The notes under the pieces were generated by a model. The model made no database searches and was not told the origin of the DNA. It saw only the letters and a program-made list of their open reading frames with translations. A program made the translations under genes and the position numbers. From assembly GCA_947523045.1 (NCBI GenBank), contig CANNUR010000157.1:1-7042 (forward strand): DNA of 7,042 nt, read 5' to 3'. Source of the DNA: an uncultured Prosthecobacter sp. (GTDB lineage: Bacteria > Verrucomicrobiota > Verrucomicrobiia > Verrucomicrobiales > Verrucomicrobiaceae). Every line of letters begins with the position of its first letter. Position 1 is the stretch's first letter. Below, piece by piece: positions 6,088 to 7,042 of the stretch.

Positions 6088-6115
6088 AGTTTAGCAAAAT
6101 ATTAGGATCGCTCAA
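6088..6115 (-). promoter_or_regulatory. Candidate ftsK promoter in an AT-rich stretch
   Basis: On the minus strand, TTGAGC (6115-6110), 16 bp, then TAAACT (6093-6088) give a plausible sigma-70-type pair. It would start transcription about 40 nt upstream of the ftsK ATG. The surrounding 6065-6115 is conspicuously AT-richer than the flanking genes. It also holds two AATATT palindromes, at 6074-6079 and 6098-6103. Only 4 of 6 bases match in each hexamer, so this is tentative. Confidence 0.3.
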
Positions 6116-6144
6116 TCACGAAGGTGGTGAGCCAGTGATTTCCA

Positions 6145-6174
6145 AATGTGAGCCTGCGGGCCGCAGGCTCCATT
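6145..6174. terminator. Strong palindrome after the pseudouridine synthase gene, possible terminator
   Basis: GAGCCTGCGG (6150-6159) and CCGCAGGCTC (6161-6170) are perfect 10-bp inverted arms around one G. The flanks AATG and CATT extend the stem past a single bulged T at 6149. A realistic RNA hairpin has at least an 8-bp GC-rich stem with a GGGCC loop. It lies 33 nt beyond the TAA of the upstream minus-strand gene. There is no T-tract on either strand, so it may be a non-canonical terminator, a protein-binding site or a REP-like repeat. Confidence 0.4.
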
Positions 6175-6207
6175 GCCGAACACCACTTTTCCGGATTTTA
6201 GCCGGGT

Positions 6208-7042
6208 TTAGCCGCGCTTTTTCGGGCCTTTTGCTCCGAATCTCGGCTTTTGAGCAGGTTTTGACGATTTCGACAGAGGGCTCTTACCCGGCTTCGCTGC
6301 TGCGGCATTGGGCTTGCGACCGGCTTTGGCGGCCGAGGATGTCGATCTTTTGCCAGCTGTGGGTCGCTCACGCCGACCGGTTTCGGTCGGCTTGCCGCTC
6401 CTGCGACCGGGTTTTTCGGCACCCATCGCCGACTTTTGGCCGGTCATGGGTCGCTCACGACGGCCAGTCTCCGCCGGTTTGCCAGGCCTCGCCGACGCGC
6501 CGGCAGGCCTGCGACCGGGTTTGGTGGGCCGCGTCGCGGATTTTTTGCCGGCTGTCGGTCGCTCGCGGCGACTGGATTCCGTCGGTTTGCCGGCCGGCTT
6601 CTTGCGCAGGCGCGGGGGCCGCGGCGGCGCGGCATCGGGGGCGCGACCGGTGGCGCCCTCCTTGGAAAAGAAGCGTTCGATCTCCGTCTGGCTGAGTTCC
6701 TTCCAGCTGCCGCGCGGCAGGCCGCGCAATTCCAGCCAGCCGATGCGCACGCGGGTGAGTCGCTCAACCTCGAAGCCGAGCTGGTAAAACATGAGGCGGA
6801 TCTGCCGCTTGAGGCCCTGCTTGAGCACGACGTGGGCGCGATATTCGGTCACCAGCCAGGCGCGTTCGGCCTTGGCGAAACCCTCCTCGGTCATCATGCC
6901 CTTGACCATCTTGGCCATGGTCTCCTGATCCATGGGATTGTCAGTGACGACCTCGTACTCTTTTTCCGCGCCCTGACTCGGATGGATGAGGCGGTGCGAG
7001 AGGTCGCCGCGGTTGGTCAGCAGCAACAGTCCGGCACTGTCC
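6208..7042 (-). CDS. RsuA/RluB-type rRNA pseudouridine synthase, 5' end outside the window
   Basis: The product is the C-terminal part of an enzyme that isomerises a uridine in rRNA to pseudouridine. The frame is open to the right edge, with no start inside. The visible sequence begins DSAGLLLLTNRGDLSHRLIH, matching the segment just after the GRLD motif of RsuA/RluB/RluE/RluF. The catalytic Asp, and any N-terminal S4 domain, therefore lie just outside. Further family sequence follows: the AEKEYEV strand, LKQGLKRQIRLMF (conserved K/R-Q-I-R), LTRVRIGWLELRGLP and GSWKELSQTEIERFF, where the enzyme domain ends (near 6667). The remaining roughly 150 residues form a Lys/Arg/Pro/Ala/Gly-rich tail ending GPKKRG and TAA at 6208-6210. 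RluB-type enzymes often have a basic tail, but this one is long and repetitive. The exact target uridine cannot be assigned. The gene is followed by a palindrome and then ftsK. Confidence 0.93.
   Translation of the reverse strand, partial: DSAGLLLLTNRGDLSHRLIHPSQGAEKEYEVVTDNPMDQETMAKMVKGMMTEEGFAKAERAWLVTEYRAHVVLKQGLKRQIRLMFYQLGFEVERLTRVRIGWLELRGLPRGSWKELSQTEIERFFSKEGATGRAPDAAPPRPPRLRKKPAGKPTESSRRERPTAGKKSATRPTKPGRRPAGASARPGKPAETGRRERPMTGQKSAMGAEKPGRRSGKPTETGRRERPTAGKRSTSSAAKAGRKPNAAAAKPGKSPLSKSSKPAQKPRFGAKGPKKRG
6289..6591 (-). repeat. Three imperfect tandem repeats encoding the basic tail
   Basis: Three consecutive units of 36, 29 and 36 codons lie at 6591-6484, 6483-6397 and 6396-6289 (minus strand). 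Each starts GKP(T/A)E(S/T)xRRERP(T/M)(A/T)G(K/Q)(K/R)S, followed by a variable segment with a (P/A)GR(R/K) core. A degenerate fourth start (GKSPLSK) follows. The conserved part is also similar at the DNA level, which suggests duplication. The middle unit lacks 7 codons at its end. Confidence 0.85.

Noticed and set aside
6289..6591. CRISPR array from regularly spaced similar segments
   Set aside because: The similar units are in-frame parts of one protein, diverge between copies and abut each other without spacers.

Overview
This is a GC-rich bacterial chromosomal segment with five genes: four complete and one cut by the right edge. Nothing in it points to phage, IS elements, CRISPR or recent transfer. 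The gene types are a POT-family peptide transporter, FtsK, an OmpA-domain protein with a TonB-like membrane anchor, and two proteins with lysine/proline/alanine-rich basic tails. The wording of the POT and FtsK sequences suggests a Gram-negative bacterium, and from memory it resembles Verrucomicrobiota (Opitutae-like) most. That placement is an inference and was not checked by any search.

Layout, left to right. At 3-1340 (minus strand) is a complete proton-coupled oligopeptide transporter. A 143-bp divergent region (1341-1483) separates it from two plus-strand genes. This region holds a symmetric TTGTTA/TAACAA inverted repeat and, on the transporter side, two overlapping hairpins in the presumed leader. 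At 1484-2155 is a protein with a histone-H1-like basic N-terminus and a small, unrecognised beta-rich C-terminal domain. At 2216-3292, 60 bp further on and probably in the same transcript, is a protein with one membrane helix and a C-terminal OmpA peptidoglycan-binding domain. Its membrane helix carries the SxxxH-G motif of TonB/TolA. At 3293-3497 is a 205-bp convergent gap with GC-rich inverted repeats and no convincing gene. At 3498-6041 (minus) is a full-length FtsK DNA translocase with an unusual Ala/Pro-rich insert between Walker A and Walker B. At 6042-6207 is a spacer with a strong palindrome and a comparatively AT-rich promoter-like stretch. From 6208 to the right edge (minus) is the C-terminal part of an RsuA/RluB-type rRNA pseudouridine synthase whose basic tail is built of three imperfect tandem repeats.

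Functionally this is a housekeeping and envelope neighbourhood: chromosome segregation at the septum (FtsK), envelope anchoring (the TonB/OmpA hybrid), peptide uptake (POT) and ribosome modification. No single pathway ties them together. The item most worth following up is the plus-strand pair at 1484-3292, above all the protein that combines a TonB/TolA-type motor-coupling helix with a Pal/OmpA-type peptidoglycan-binding domain in one chain.
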